This document shows positions 39,776 through 49,401 of a DNA stretch of 64,000 nucleotides, in pieces; position 1 is the first letter of the stretch, and every line of letters begins with the position of its first letter. Position numbers and translations under genes: made by a program. Under the pieces are notes generated by a model. That model saw only the letters and a list, made by a program, of their open reading frames with translations. It was not told where the DNA came from and searched no databases. Location: NCBI GenBank assembly GCA_041397525.1, contig JAWKWL010000005.1, positions 310,001-374,000 of the forward strand, in the 5' to 3' direction. The stretch is from BOKV01 sp041397525. Lineage in GTDB: Bacteria > Pseudomonadota > Alphaproteobacteria > Rhizobiales > Rhizobiaceae.

Positions 39776-41233
39776 ATGGCTGATCATCATATTACGGGGG
39801 CTGCGGGCATGCGCAGCGCCAGCGATCCGCGCTACCCGCTGGTAGTACTGTTTGCAGTGATTTGCGTCGCGGCATTCTACGCCTCGGCAGCCCAGTATTT
39901 CTTTAATGGAAACTGGAGCGGGCCGATTGATGCGGTTATGGACACGATCATTGGCCTGGTGACGTTCGATTTCAGCAAGGCACTGAACTTCGCCGGTATT
40001 GCGATGGTCCTGTTCCCGATTGGAATTGTCTTGCGGACGACGTCGTGGTTTGGATTTGAAGGCAAGCTCGCTTATGCCGGCAACGTGTTCAACGACAGCA
40101 GTCTGCGCAATTTCTTCTTTGAAATGCTGCTGCTTTCGGTCCTTGGATGGTTCTTCTGGTTCATTGTCGGTAACGCAGTCACCAACCTCGCTGCCGCCGG
40201 CATCGCATCCGGTTTCAATTTCCTCGGCACGACAGCAGGCTTCGGCATCAATTTTTCGCCATTCATCGACTACAAGGAAACATCCCCTTACCTCGACGTT
40301 TTCTTCGTAGGTTTGGGCAACACACTGCTTGTCGCGATAATCGGCATTATCCTCGCCACGATCATCGGCTTCCTGTTGGGCGTCGCCCGCCTGTCAAAAA
40401 ACTGGGTCATTGCAAATCTCGCTTATGGCTATGTCGAGATCATGCGCAACATTCCATTGCTGCTGTGGATTTTCATCTGGTACTTTGCGGTGCTGCGCCT
40501 GCTTCCTGACAAGGCCAACCCAATTGATTTCGGTCCGCTCGGCTTGCTGAACATCGCGGGCTATTACGCTCCTCTACCGATATGGGGCGATGGCGCAGTC
40601 TGGATCGTCATAGCGTTCGTGGTAGCTGTGGTCGCCTCAATCCTGGTTGGACGCTGGGCAAAGGCACGCCAGATGGCAACAGGCCAACAGTTTCCAACCT
40701 TCTGGACGGTGCTGGGCCTCATCATAGGACTGCCGCTGCTGGCCTATTTTGTCATGGGCATGCCGCTGTCTTTCGAAATGCCGACACCTTCACGCTTCGG
40801 TCCCAAGGGCGGCGCAAGGCTTCCGCCCGAATTCCTCGGACTATTGGTGGCGCTGACGACCTATACCTCGTCCTATATCGCCGAAATTGTGCGAGCGGGC
40901 ATTCTTGCCGTCAACAAGGGTCAGACCGAGGCGTCAGCTGCGCTGGGACTTCGCAGCGGACAACTGCTTCGCCTCGTGGTAGTGCCACAGGCCATGCGGG
41001 TCATCATCCCGCCCATGACCAACCAGTATCTCAATCTCACCAAGAACTCCTCGCTGGCTGTCGCCATCGCCTATCCCGAACTGGTTTCAGTCTGGGCGGG
41101 TACGGTGCTCAACCAGACCGGCCAGGCGGTTGAAGTCCTGCTTATGACAATGCTGACCTATCTGGCGCTGTCACTGCTAACCTCGCTGTTCATGAACTGG
41201 TTCAACGCCAAGATGGCGCTTGTGGAGCGGTAG
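39776..41233 (+). CDS. aapQ: General L-amino acid ABC transporter, permease AapQ
   Basis: Inner-membrane permease of the Aap importer, 485 residues with about ten hydrophobic segments; the usual length is near 400, and an extended N-terminal and central membrane region accounts for the excess. The HisM-type domain begins at VGLGNTLLVAIIGIILATI, and the EAA-type cytoplasmic loop EASAALGLRSGQLLRLVVVP contacts the ATPase. It is followed 10 bases later by aapM. Confidence 0.94.
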   Translation: MADHHITGAAGMRSASDPRYPLVVLFAVICVAAFYASAAQYFFNGNWSGPIDAVMDTIIGLVTFDFSKALNFAGIAMVLFPIGIVLRTTSWFGFEGKLAYAGNVFNDSSLRNFFFEMLLLSVLGWFFWFIVGNAVTNLAAAGIASGFNFLGTTAGFGINFSPFIDYKETSPYLDVFFVGLGNTLLVAIIGIILATIIGFLLGVARLSKNWVIANLAYGYVEIMRNIPLLLWIFIWYFAVLRLLPDKANPIDFGPLGLLNIAGYYAPLPIWGDGAVWIVIAFVVAVVASILVGRWAKARQMATGQQFPTFWTVLGLIIGLPLLAYFVMGMPLSFEMPTPSRFGPKGGARLPPEFLGLLVALTTYTSSYIAEIVRAGILAVNKGQTEASAALGLRSGQLLRLVVVPQAMRVIIPPMTNQYLNLTKNSSLAVAIAYPELVSVWAGTVLNQTGQAVEVLLMTMLTYLALSLLTSLFMNWFNAKMALVER

Positions 41234-41243
41234 GAGAAACAAA

Positions 41244-42653
41244 ATGACAAACTCATCTGCTCAAAACAGCGTTGCCTATGTCCGCAAGGAGATGGCATCG
41301 GCCCTGCCGCCGCCAGCTTCCGAGGTTGGCCTTGTCGGCTGGATGCGAAAGAACCTGTTCTCTTCCATTCCATATACAATCCTGACGCTGCTGTCGGTAT
41401 ATGTCCTTTGGGTCATGATACCGCCGCTACTGGAATTCGGTATCTTCAATGCGGTGTGGCGGGGTTCAGCCCTTGTCGCTGAGCATGGCCTCGACAAGCT
41501 GGACCGCCAGGTTTGCACAACGCCCGAACAGGGTGGCGTTCAGGCGACCGGCTGGACCGGCGCGTGCTGGCCCTATGTAGGTGCCTATCTCAACCAGTTC
41601 ATCTACGGGCGTTACCCGGTCGACCAGTATTGGCGCGTCAACATTGTCTATGCGATGTTCGTGCTCGGCCTGGTGCCGATGCTGATCCCGAGTCTGCCCT
41701 TCAAGCGCGAAAATGCGATTTTCCTGTTTGTGATTTTCCCTGTTGCAGCCTTCATTCTGCTGACCGGCGGTCACCTGGAATTGAACGGTTTCCTGTTGCC
41801 TGATTCGTGGATGGCTCCGTCACTGGGCAAGTTCGTCGTGGATTTTGCCATTCTCGCACTGGCTTTGGCAGCCATCGTTTATGGAGTAGCCCGGGGTGCG
41901 GAGGCTGATGGTACCAGGGCGGCAATCGGGATTATTGCCTTCTTCGCAGTGCTTCTGATTGTCCTGTTGATCTGTTCCGCTGATTTCGGCCTTCGCCATG
42001 TCGAAACCGAGGTTTGGGGCGGTCTTCTGGTAACGTTGGTTATTGCGGTCACAGGCATTGTGGCGTCGCTTCCACTGGGCATATTGCTGGCACTCGGACG
42101 CCGCTCGAAAATGCCGGTTGTAAAACTGTTTTCGGTGATCTTCATCGAATTCTGGCGCGGCATTCCGCTGATAACGGTGCTGTTCATGTCATCGGTCATG
42201 CTGCCGCTGTTCCTTCCGGAAGGCGTGTCCTTCGACAAGCTGTTGCGCGCACTGATCGGAGTTGCCCTGTTCTCCGCCGCCTATATGGCGGAAGTCGTGC
42301 GCGGCGGCATCCAGGCTTTGCCGAAGGGACAGTATGAGGGCGCAATGGCACTTGGCCTGTCCTATTGGCAGATGATGCGCATGATCATCCTGCCGCAGGC
42401 TCTGAAACTCGTCATTCCCGGCATCGTCAATTCCTTCATCGCGCTTTTCAAGGACACGACGCTGGTTCTGATCATCGGGCTGTTCGATTTTCTGGGCCAG
42501 ATCCAGTCGAGCTATTCCGACTCGTCCTGGGCCAGCCCTGTCCAGTCGCTGACAGGCTATCTGTTCGCGGCCTGTGTTTACTGGCTCTTCTGCTTTTCGA
42601 TGAGCCGCTACTCGATCTTCATGGAGCGAAGGCTTGATACCGGGCATCGTTGA
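41244..42653 (+). CDS. aapM: General L-amino acid ABC transporter, permease AapM
   Basis: Second permease of the Aap importer, 469 residues. The N-terminal part (VRKEMASALPPPASEVGLVG) and the Cys-containing periplasmic loop (GWTGACWPYVGA) are typical of AapM. The EAA loop is EGAMALGLSYWQMMRMIILP. ATG 41244 has GGAGAAAC upstream; the in-frame codon at 41220 overlaps the aapQ end and is not used. Confidence 0.95.
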   Translation: MTNSSAQNSVAYVRKEMASALPPPASEVGLVGWMRKNLFSSIPYTILTLLSVYVLWVMIPPLLEFGIFNAVWRGSALVAEHGLDKLDRQVCTTPEQGGVQATGWTGACWPYVGAYLNQFIYGRYPVDQYWRVNIVYAMFVLGLVPMLIPSLPFKRENAIFLFVIFPVAAFILLTGGHLELNGFLLPDSWMAPSLGKFVVDFAILALALAAIVYGVARGAEADGTRAAIGIIAFFAVLLIVLLICSADFGLRHVETEVWGGLLVTLVIAVTGIVASLPLGILLALGRRSKMPVVKLFSVIFIEFWRGIPLITVLFMSSVMLPLFLPEGVSFDKLLRALIGVALFSAAYMAEVVRGGIQALPKGQYEGAMALGLSYWQMMRMIILPQALKLVIPGIVNSFIALFKDTTLVLIIGLFDFLGQIQSSYSDSSWASPVQSLTGYLFAACVYWLFCFSMSRYSIFMERRLDTGHR

Positions 42654-42702
42654 TGCCCGGACCTTTCGCGAACCTCAGACAATAAATTGAAAGACGAAGC
42701 AA

Positions 42703-43530
42703 ATGGCAAAAGCAGCAAAATCCACAAAGACAACCGCCACAAAACCTGCCGCTGTTGCAGCGGCACCGGAGCGTACAACGCTGCATATTTCCAAGACAGA
42801 TGTAGCTGTCGAAATCACCGAAATGCACAAGTGGTATGGCGATTTTCATGTCCTCAAGGACATTAATCTGAAGGTCATGCGTGGCGAGCGCATCGTCATT
42901 GCCGGTCCGTCAGGCTCCGGGAAATCCACCATGATCCGCTGCATCAACCGCCTGGAAGAACACCAGAAAGGCAAGATTGTCGTTGATGGCATTGAGTTGA
43001 ACAATGACCTCAAGCGCATTGACGAAGTGCGCCGCGAAGTCGGAATGGTGTTCCAGCATTTCAACCTTTTCCCGCATTTGACCATCATGGAAAACTGCAC
43101 GCTCGCGCCGATTTGGGTTCGCAAGATGCCCAAGAAAGAGGCTGAGGAAATTGCGATGCACTACCTCACCAAGGTCAAGATTCCCGAGCAGGCGCTTAAA
43201 TATCCGGGCCAGCTTTCAGGCGGCCAGCAGCAGCGTGTCGCCATTGCCCGTTCACTGTGCATGAATCCACGCATCATGCTGTTTGACGAGCCAACCTCCG
43301 CACTTGATCCGGAAATGATCAAGGAAGTGCTTGAGACCATGGTCGAACTGGCCGAAGATGGCATGACCATGCTGTGCGTGACCCACGAAATGGGCTTTGC
43401 GCGCCAGGTTGCCAACCGCGTCATCTTCATGGACCAGGGCCAGATCGTCGAGCAGAATGAACCGGGCGAATTCTTCGACAATCCGCAGCACGAGCGCACA
43501 AAGCTGTTCCTGAGCCAGATCCTGCATTAG
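42703..43530 (+). CDS. aapP: General L-amino acid ABC transporter, ATPase AapP
   Basis: Cytoplasmic ATPase of the Aap importer, 275 residues. Walker A is GPSGSGKST (68-76), the ABC signature LSGGQQQR, Walker B LFDEPTSALD and the H-loop VTHEMG. The N-terminal 25 or so residues are an Ala/Lys/Thr-rich tail upstream of the core domain. It ends the aapJQMP operon; the DUF2459 gene starts 11 bases later. Confidence 0.97.
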   Translation: MAKAAKSTKTTATKPAAVAAAPERTTLHISKTDVAVEITEMHKWYGDFHVLKDINLKVMRGERIVIAGPSGSGKSTMIRCINRLEEHQKGKIVVDGIELNNDLKRIDEVRREVGMVFQHFNLFPHLTIMENCTLAPIWVRKMPKKEAEEIAMHYLTKVKIPEQALKYPGQLSGGQQQRVAIARSLCMNPRIMLFDEPTSALDPEMIKEVLETMVELAEDGMTMLCVTHEMGFARQVANRVIFMDQGQIVEQNEPGEFFDNPQHERTKLFLSQILH

Positions 43531-43541
43531 AGCCATTCGCG

Positions 43542-44270
43542 ATGCGCCATGCCTTGAGAACCTTTCTTCAATGCATTGGCGTCATCGCAATCACGGTGAT
43601 CCTGTATCTGGGTGCCGCCTTCGTGGGGGCGCTGATCCCGGCGCAGCCAATTCCCGCCGCAGTTGCTGGCCAGTCGCAAGCCGGCGAGGACGGCGCATCC
43701 CGCCGGATCTACTTGCTGACTACCCTGCTGCACGCTGATATTGCCATTCCCGTGAATGACGCCTTGCGCTCGCGGTTCGACTTTCTTGGTGATGCCGGAG
43801 TGCCGATCGACCATCCCGGCCTGAAATACCTGATCTTTGGCTGGGGCTCGCGCGAGTTCTACACCAGGACCGCCAGGCTTTCCGACATCCGGCCTGCGAC
43901 TGCTTTCCGGGCTATTACCGGCGATGCCTCCGTCATGCATGTCTATGCGGCGGGCGATGTCTCGGGTCTGGAATCAGCCTTTGGCATTGACCTTCCGCCG
44001 GGTGGGCCGGAAAGGTTGCTTGCTTTCATCGAGACGGGCTTTGCCAGGGACGCGGGCAGGCCGGTTCCCATTGATGGCGTTTCCTATGGCATGGCCGACG
44101 CATTCTTCGCTGGCGTCGGTCATTTCGACATCATGCGGCCGTGCAACATATGGGTAGGGGAGGCATTGCGCGAGGCGGGGCTCGCCACCGGTGTCTGGAC
44201 GCCCATCACCGGCGCTTTGAAGCTGGGACTGCAATTGCACGCATCCCGGGCTCTGGAAAACGGGTCCTGA
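43542..44270 (+). CDS. DUF2459 (TIGR02117) family protein
   Basis: A 242-residue protein with an N-terminal membrane anchor (about residues 8-30) and the family patterns LTTLLHADIAIPVND, YLIFGWGSREFY and CNIWVGEALREAGL. The family is of unknown function, sometimes found near polyhydroxyalkanoate genes, though phaC is 20 kb away here. Its start lies 11 bases after aapP, so it may be read through from that operon. Confidence 0.82.
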   Translation: MRHALRTFLQCIGVIAITVILYLGAAFVGALIPAQPIPAAVAGQSQAGEDGASRRIYLLTTLLHADIAIPVNDALRSRFDFLGDAGVPIDHPGLKYLIFGWGSREFYTRTARLSDIRPATAFRAITGDASVMHVYAAGDVSGLESAFGIDLPPGGPERLLAFIETGFARDAGRPVPIDGVSYGMADAFFAGVGHFDIMRPCNIWVGEALREAGLATGVWTPITGALKLGLQLHASRALENGS

Positions 44271-44271
44271 G

Positions 44272-45501
44272 CTAGTTGAGATTTCTGCGGAAATCCTCGG
44301 TCCGCCACTGATACAGCCAGTCCTGGCGTTTGAGCAGCCTGCGCCCGCCAATCATCTTCATGCCAATGTCACGGGCAAGTGAGAGCGGGCGTGGCAGGTG
44401 ATAGATGACGCGGTTGGCAGCCGTCAGCCTGGTGACGCGCTTCACCCTTGGCATGCGTTCGCGGCTGAACTTTGCCAGAGCATCCTGGACCGCGCCCCCG
44501 GCCGCATCCTGGATGTCCAGTGTACGCCCAAGGTACAGGGCCAGAACCGCTGCGTCCTCGATACCCATTGCAGCACCCTGAGCTGCAAAAGGTGAGATTG
44601 CATGGGCTGCGTCGCCGGCAAGCACTATGTTGCCGCGATGCCATTGCGGTATCGGAGGAACTTGCCACAACGGCCAATGGGTCCATCGGACCTTCTGGTC
44701 GATCAGCGAGCGGAATTCATCGTTCCAGCCATCGAAAGTCGCCAGCATCTCCCGGGTTGAACGTGTGCCGGAAGTCGCCTCATCAGGGGCCGCCTTGACG
44801 ATGCCAACGACATTGATGTAGCGGCCATGTCGCACCGGATAGGCAACGGCATGCGCATCAGGTGCGAGCCATACCCGGGTAGTCTCGCGATCCTGTGCGC
44901 CTGACAACATTTCTGACGGAATAAGACCGCGCCAGGCGGCGTAGCCAGTATGCACAGGGTCATGACCGGCAAAGGCCAACTTGCGTACCACTGAATGTAC
45001 TCCGTCGGCTGCAATCAGCGCCCGTCCGGTATATTCGTTGTTCCGGCCCTTTTCACCGACCAGTGCAGTCACGCCATTGGCGTGGGAAGCGACATCCTCG
45101 ACCCGCGTACCAAGATGCAGCGTGATATCGGGGTCATCACGCACAGCGCTGGCAAGCACCTGCTGCAGATCGGCACGATGCACCACGAGATAAGGCAGTC
45201 CGTAGCGCTCGATGGCCGTCATGCCGAGCGGAACAGTGGTTATCGGCTTGCCGGAAACGGCCTGGATCATGCGGATGGCCGAAGGGGCGACAGCAGTGTT
45301 CTTGATGGCCCTGTCAATACCGAGCAATGCCAGAACTGAAAGGGCATTGGGTGATATCTGCAAGCCTGCACCAATGGTGTCAAAGCCCTCGGCCTGTTCG
45401 AACACATCAACCCGGAAACCGGCGCGCGCCAGGCACAATGCTGCGGTGAGACCGGTAATTCCGCCGCCTGCGATCAGGATCGTGCGGCTGTTGTTTGCCA
45501 T
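44272..45501 (-). CDS. FAD-dependent monooxygenase (salicylate hydroxylase-like)
   Basis: Group A flavoprotein hydroxylase of 409 residues. The dinucleotide fold GGGITGLTAALCLARAGF is at the N-terminus, the DG motif is ALIAADGVHSVVRKL, and the GD motif is GNIVLAGDAAHAISPFAAQG. It resembles NahG, 3-hydroxybenzoate 6-hydroxylase and UbiH-like enzymes; the substrate is not resolved. It is tail to tail with DUF2459, one base apart. Confidence 0.88.
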   Translation of the reverse strand: MANNSRTILIAGGGITGLTAALCLARAGFRVDVFEQAEGFDTIGAGLQISPNALSVLALLGIDRAIKNTAVAPSAIRMIQAVSGKPITTVPLGMTAIERYGLPYLVVHRADLQQVLASAVRDDPDITLHLGTRVEDVASHANGVTALVGEKGRNNEYTGRALIAADGVHSVVRKLAFAGHDPVHTGYAAWRGLIPSEMLSGAQDRETTRVWLAPDAHAVAYPVRHGRYINVVGIVKAAPDEATSGTRSTREMLATFDGWNDEFRSLIDQKVRWTHWPLWQVPPIPQWHRGNIVLAGDAAHAISPFAAQGAAMGIEDAAVLALYLGRTLDIQDAAGGAVQDALAKFSRERMPRVKRVTRLTAANRVIYHLPRPLSLARDIGMKMIGGRRLLKRQDWLYQWRTEDFRRNLN

Positions 45502-45526
45502 GGTTCAGCCGCCAGCTTGTCCGGGT

Positions 45527-45769
45527 TCACAAAGGCTCGCCATAAGCGCAGCCTTCGGGCCGCGTCTCGCTGCCGTGCAGATCCGGCGCATGCACATACA
45601 ATGTCGAGCAATAGGGGCACACGATCTCGTGCTCGTCGCCCATGTCGAGATAGACATGCGGATGATCATAGGGCGAAGACGCGCCACAGCACATGAATTC
45701 ATGCGCGCCGATTTCTATTCTGCCGACACCCTTGTCATTCTGGAAGTGTGGAGTTGTGTGACCGGCCAT
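45527..45769 (-). CDS. Zinc-finger (CHCC) protein, NDUFS6-like
   Basis: An 80-residue protein of the zf-CHCC family, related to the 13-kDa zinc subunit of complex I. Metal ligands fit the Cys-x(n)-His-x(n)-Cys-x2-Cys pattern: FMCCGASS, DHPHVYLDMG and EIVCPYCSTLYV. ATG 45769 begins the family N-terminus; the longer open frame lacks support. It lies 25 bases downstream of the start of the FAD monooxygenase, on the same strand. Confidence 0.88.
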   Translation of the reverse strand: MAGHTTPHFQNDKGVGRIEIGAHEFMCCGASSPYDHPHVYLDMGDEHEIVCPYCSTLYVHAPDLHGSETRPEGCAYGEPL

Positions 45770-45905
45770 GGCAAAGCACCTGCTTTTTTGCGCTAACAAT
45801 TGCGGTCCTTTTAAAAGAAAGCCCATTGCCTGCAAAGGTTTTTGTTGACCCCGATGCCGGTTTTCGGTTTCCAAGGGCAACAATGCACAGTCAGGAATCC
45901 AGCGC

Positions 45906-46667
45906 ATGAAAAAGGCCAGCATCACCACCGGCGGCAGGCATTTGGAACTTGCCTATCTGGATGAGGGGCAGGGCGAGCCGGTGCTACTCATTCACGGCTT
46001 TGCCTCGAACAAGGAAATCAACTGGGCAAACACCGGTTGGATTCGTGACCTGAACCATGCCGGTTTCCGTACAATCGCCTTCGATAATCGTGGCCACGGT
46101 GCAAGCACAAAGTTTTATCAAGCTTCGGACTATTCCCTTGAATGGATGGCCGAGGATGTGGTCAACCTGCTCGATCATCTGGGGGTCGAACATTGTCACC
46201 TCATCGGATATTCGATGGGTGCACGCATTTCAACAACGCTCGCCATGCATCACGGCCAGCGCTTCGGGAAGGTGGTTCTTTCCGGCAATGGCTGGGGCAT
46301 GGTCGAGGGATCCGGCGACTGGACGCCCGTTCATGACGCGTTGCTGGCGCCATCCCTCGCAGACGTCACTGATCCACGTGGCCGAGCATTCCGCGCCTTT
46401 GCAGACCAGACTGGCAGCGATCGGGTGGCGCTGGCCGCCTGTGTCACCGGTGTGCGCGAGCTCATCCCTGAAACCTGGCTCAGCTATATCCAGAATGATG
46501 TACTGGTCGCCATCGGCAGTGAGGATGACCTTGCGGGCTCCGGCGAGAAACTGGCGGCAGCGCTGCCGCATGGCCGCTTTCTGGAAATTCCGGACAGGGA
46601 CCACATGAAGGCCGTGGGCGACAAGGTTCACAAGCGCGGTGCGCTGGCCTTCCTGCAGGAAAAATGA
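45906..46667 (+). CDS. Alpha/beta hydrolase
   Basis: Predicted cytoplasmic serine hydrolase of 253 residues. The oxyanion-hole motif is HGFAS, the nucleophile elbow GYSMGA, and the catalytic His is in PDRDHMKAVGDK. It resembles 3-oxoadipate enol-lactonase and other small esterases, but the substrate cannot be named. The ATG overlaps no gene; the NDUFS6-like gene diverges 136 bases upstream. Confidence 0.9.
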   Translation: MKKASITTGGRHLELAYLDEGQGEPVLLIHGFASNKEINWANTGWIRDLNHAGFRTIAFDNRGHGASTKFYQASDYSLEWMAEDVVNLLDHLGVEHCHLIGYSMGARISTTLAMHHGQRFGKVVLSGNGWGMVEGSGDWTPVHDALLAPSLADVTDPRGRAFRAFADQTGSDRVALAACVTGVRELIPETWLSYIQNDVLVAIGSEDDLAGSGEKLAAALPHGRFLEIPDRDHMKAVGDKVHKRGALAFLQEK

Positions 46668-46691
46668 GCGAACTGACCCTGCGATTGGCCC

Positions 46692-46739
46692 AGTATCGCG
46701 ACAAGTATCGCGACAAGTATCGCGACCTGTGTGGCGACC
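46692..46739. repeat. 12-bp tandem repeat, about four copies
   Basis: AGTATCGCGACA is repeated exactly at 46692-46703 and 46704-46715, then as AGTATCGCGACC at 46716-46727, and a degenerate fourth unit ends at 46739. It lies 25 bases after the alpha/beta-hydrolase stop and 130 bases before cysE. No gene is read through it. Confidence 0.8.
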
Positions 46740-46870
46740 ATTGTCAGGCACCTTGATCACCTGTCCACAAGATATCGTTCACCCTTTGGAGCGATTGTTC
46801 ACCCGATCGTACCTTGTTTGCTGAAATCCATCACCTATTATCTTCTGACACACATATTCAGGAGGCATTC

Positions 46871-47713
46871 ATGCCATCAGAAGCCAAATTCAAGCCGCAT
46901 ATTGCAGCCAATTCAGTGGAGATCGATCCGGTATGGCGTGCCGTACGCGATGAGGCGGAGGCCGTTATCGGCAGCGATCCGGAACTGGCGACCTTCATAT
47001 TCTCCACCATTCTCAACCACTCGACGCTTGAGGATGCCGTTATTGCCCGCATAGCTGACCGTCTGCACAGCCGCGAAGTGCCCGGAGACATTGTTCGTGT
47101 CAGTTTTGACCACATGCTTGAAGCAGAGCCTGGCTGGGCTGAAACATTGCGCACCGACATTGCCGCTGTCTTTGACCGCGACCCTGCTTGCACCCGGTTC
47201 ATCGAACCAATCCTTTATTTCAAGGGCTTTCACGCGATCCAGACCCACCGCCTCGCGCACTGGAACTGGAAGATCGGAAAGCGTGATTTCGCGCTCTATC
47301 TGCAGAGCCGTTCGAGCCAGGTATTCCAGACCGACATCAATCCGCAGGCGCGAATGGGCAAGGGCATCTTCATGGACCATGCCACTGGCGTGGTCGTTGG
47401 CGCCACGGCTGTCATCGGTGATGATGTCTCGATCCTGCATGGCGTAACGCTTGGCGGTACCGGCAAGGAATCGGGCGACCGCCATCCCAAGATCGGCTCC
47501 GGTGTATTGCTTGGTGCAGGTGCCACCGTGCTTGGCAATATCGAGGTTGGCTATTGCTCGCGCATTGCCGCAGGCTCGCTGGTGCTGAAACCGGTTCCGC
47601 CAAAGGTTACAGTGGCGGGTGTGCCGGGTCGTGTTGTGGGCGTCGCGGGATGCTCCGAACCGTCGCGTACAATGGACCAGATCCTCGCCGACGAAAAAGC
47701 TGTCCGCGATTGA
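46871..47713 (+). CDS. cysE: Serine O-acetyltransferase
   Basis: Acetylates serine with acetyl-CoA for cysteine synthesis. Its 280 residues show the helical N-terminal domain, then the left-handed beta-helix with hexapeptide repeats (NPQARMGKGIFMDHATGVVV, GDDVSILHGVTLGGTGK, RHPKIGSGVLLGAGATVLGN). The catalytic Asp/His are in FMDHATG, and His in ILHGVTLGG. ATG 46871 follows a perfect AGGAGG. DUF3126 follows, a conserved pair in Rhizobiales. Confidence 0.96.
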   Translation: MPSEAKFKPHIAANSVEIDPVWRAVRDEAEAVIGSDPELATFIFSTILNHSTLEDAVIARIADRLHSREVPGDIVRVSFDHMLEAEPGWAETLRTDIAAVFDRDPACTRFIEPILYFKGFHAIQTHRLAHWNWKIGKRDFALYLQSRSSQVFQTDINPQARMGKGIFMDHATGVVVGATAVIGDDVSILHGVTLGGTGKESGDRHPKIGSGVLLGAGATVLGNIEVGYCSRIAAGSLVLKPVPPKVTVAGVPGRVVGVAGCSEPSRTMDQILADEKAVRD

Positions 47714-47863
47714 TGGCGATCTGCTGATCCGGCACCTTCAAGCCTTTACAGGCTGCTTTGGCCTGTGCCACAAGCGGGCAGCGAGCGGCGCTGGCCGGAT
47801 TCAAAACCATGATTGTTTTGTTCTGCCAGATTGCCGGACACAGGAACCCGTTGGAGGCCCCCG

Positions 47864-48079
47864 TTGAAACCTGACGAAATTCGCAAACTCGATGCCTATC
47901 TCAAACGCGTCTTCATGACCCCGGGCCTTGCGGTCAAGGCCAGGCCCAAGAAAGACGATTCCGCCGAGGTATATCGGGACGACGAGTTTCTGGGTGTCAT
48001 CTATCGCGACGAGGAAGATGGCGAATTGTCGTATAATTTCTCGATGGCGATTCTCGATATCGACCTGGAACAGGTCTGA
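47864..48079 (+). CDS. DUF3126 family protein
   Basis: A 71-residue protein with the family block KPDEIRKLDAYLKRVF and VYRDDEFLGVIYRDEEDGE; no function is established. The start is a TTG at 47864, supported by GGAGG upstream and by the family N-terminus, rather than the ATG at 47813. It follows cysE as in many alphaproteobacteria. Confidence 0.88.
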   Translation: MKPDEIRKLDAYLKRVFMTPGLAVKARPKKDDSAEVYRDDEFLGVIYRDEEDGELSYNFSMAILDIDLEQV

Positions 48080-48108
48080 TTCCCGGCGCGGACGCTTCGC
48101 CGGGCCGG

Positions 48109-48918
48109 TTAGTCGACCAGGATCAGTTTGAGTTTTGCGCGAATGGCAGCGTCGAGCTGCCGCCATTCTCCCAACAGGCTTTCATGAAATCGGTAGGTTG
48201 CCATCAGGTCGCGACCTATATGAATGTCACGCAGGCAGAAATGTGTGACTGACTGCGCGGTGTCCGAAATGCAGCGCGCCGCAAACGGGTAGGGATTGCC
48301 TGCCTCATAGACCAAATCCTCATCCATGAAACCACCATCGGCAGCCAATTCGCGGCGCAGCAGCCCGTTGCCAGCCTGGCGCTCGGGCCCCACCAGGAAT
48401 TTCGAGTAGATCGGCTCTATCCTGCCGCTCATGTCCCGTGTCATCGTGCGCGGCTCCAGCGTCACGAACAGGATCGAAGGGTCCACGGTCTCGCGGTTGA
48501 AAATCTCTGAGAGCTGTTCCGAATAGCCTGACATGCTGGGCCAGTGCATATAGAGATCCACCCGCTGCACTTCGCTGGAACGACGTTGTGAGCCGAAGCG
48601 GATCAGGTTGCCAGGAATATGCGTCACGTCATTGCCGATAACGATTTCGCGGATGGATGTATCGATGGAGTGCCCGGCTCGCGAAACTTCATTGCCGATC
48701 ATGTGCGCCAGCGCATAGATCACCAATGATATTCCGATCAGCACAGCTGACAGTTTCAGGATGAAGCCGCTGGTGGAACCGGAAATCAGCGGCTTGCGCG
48801 GTTCTGCCTGAATGGCAGGTTGAACGCTTTGCAAACGCCTGTTGAAATGCTGGTGCGGATCCCGACCCATCCTGATCGCCGTCAGCCTCGCAGCCTCGTT
48901 GGCCGTAATGCCTTTCAT
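48109..48918 (-). CDS. Hypothetical membrane-anchored protein
   Basis: A 269-residue protein with one membrane helix (about residues 52-72) and a large, probably periplasmic, C-terminal region. The two Cys (AARCISDTA and HFCLRDIH) could form a disulfide. I do not recognise a named domain. It is convergent with DUF3126 and cysE, and similar proteins next to cysE occur in Rhizobiales, as far as I recall. Confidence 0.75.
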   Translation of the reverse strand: MKGITANEAARLTAIRMGRDPHQHFNRRLQSVQPAIQAEPRKPLISGSTSGFILKLSAVLIGISLVIYALAHMIGNEVSRAGHSIDTSIREIVIGNDVTHIPGNLIRFGSQRRSSEVQRVDLYMHWPSMSGYSEQLSEIFNRETVDPSILFVTLEPRTMTRDMSGRIEPIYSKFLVGPERQAGNGLLRRELAADGGFMDEDLVYEAGNPYPFAARCISDTAQSVTHFCLRDIHIGRDLMATYRFHESLLGEWRQLDAAIRAKLKLILVD

Positions 48919-49032
48919 CTGTGCTGAACCCTGATTGCCCTGGCTTCCGCCAGTTTTCCCGAATCAGGACAGTTTCGGCGGCACGTTACTTGCTTCGACA
49001 ATCCCGGGTCGTGGTAAAATAAGGGTTAATCC

Positions 49033-49359
49033 ATGGATGATTGGGAACTGTTTGCATTCGTGATTGCCTGCGGATTTACCGCCTCCGGCCTGCTCGCCGA
49101 AATTCACAAGCTGGCGACCACGTCATCGCCATCATTCACCCTGTATTTCAACTCGCCACTGTCAATCATCTGGTCGGTGATTGTCTGCATGTTTGCCGGC
49201 CCGTATCTGGTGCTGGCGCGGGGCTGGTATTTCTTCACCAGCGGCCAGTTGCGGATCTCAGGCCTTGGCCTTCTGGCCGGCCTTTCCGCGATCTGGAGTT
49301 TTTGTTCCGGTGTTTTCGTTGTCGAATTGCTGATTCTTATCGACGTCGTCCGAATCTGA
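49033..49359 (+). CDS. Hypothetical membrane protein
   Basis: A 108-residue protein with three hydrophobic helices (about residues 6-24, 42-62 and 75-100), an acidic N-terminus and no recognisable domain. The ATG at 49033 lacks a clear ribosome site. Codon use looks like the surrounding genes, and the high hydrophobicity supports a real coding region. It is divergent from the gene at 48918. Confidence 0.65.
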   Translation: MDDWELFAFVIACGFTASGLLAEIHKLATTSSPSFTLYFNSPLSIIWSVIVCMFAGPYLVLARGWYFFTSGQLRISGLGLLAGLSAIWSFCSGVFVVELLILIDVVRI

Positions 49360-49401
49360 TGACTTTCACCAGATTTCCCTCCCGTACTCCTCGAAAAGAG
49401 T

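Noticed and set aside
46692..46739. Tandem repeats as a CRISPR array or replication iterons
   Set aside because: Units are 12 bases with no spacers, and no cas or replication-initiator gene is nearby.
46230..46760. A minus-strand open frame encoding repeated TGRDTCRDTCRDT-like residues
   Set aside because: The repeats only translate the 12-bp tandem DNA array, and the rest is antisense to the alpha/beta hydrolase gene.
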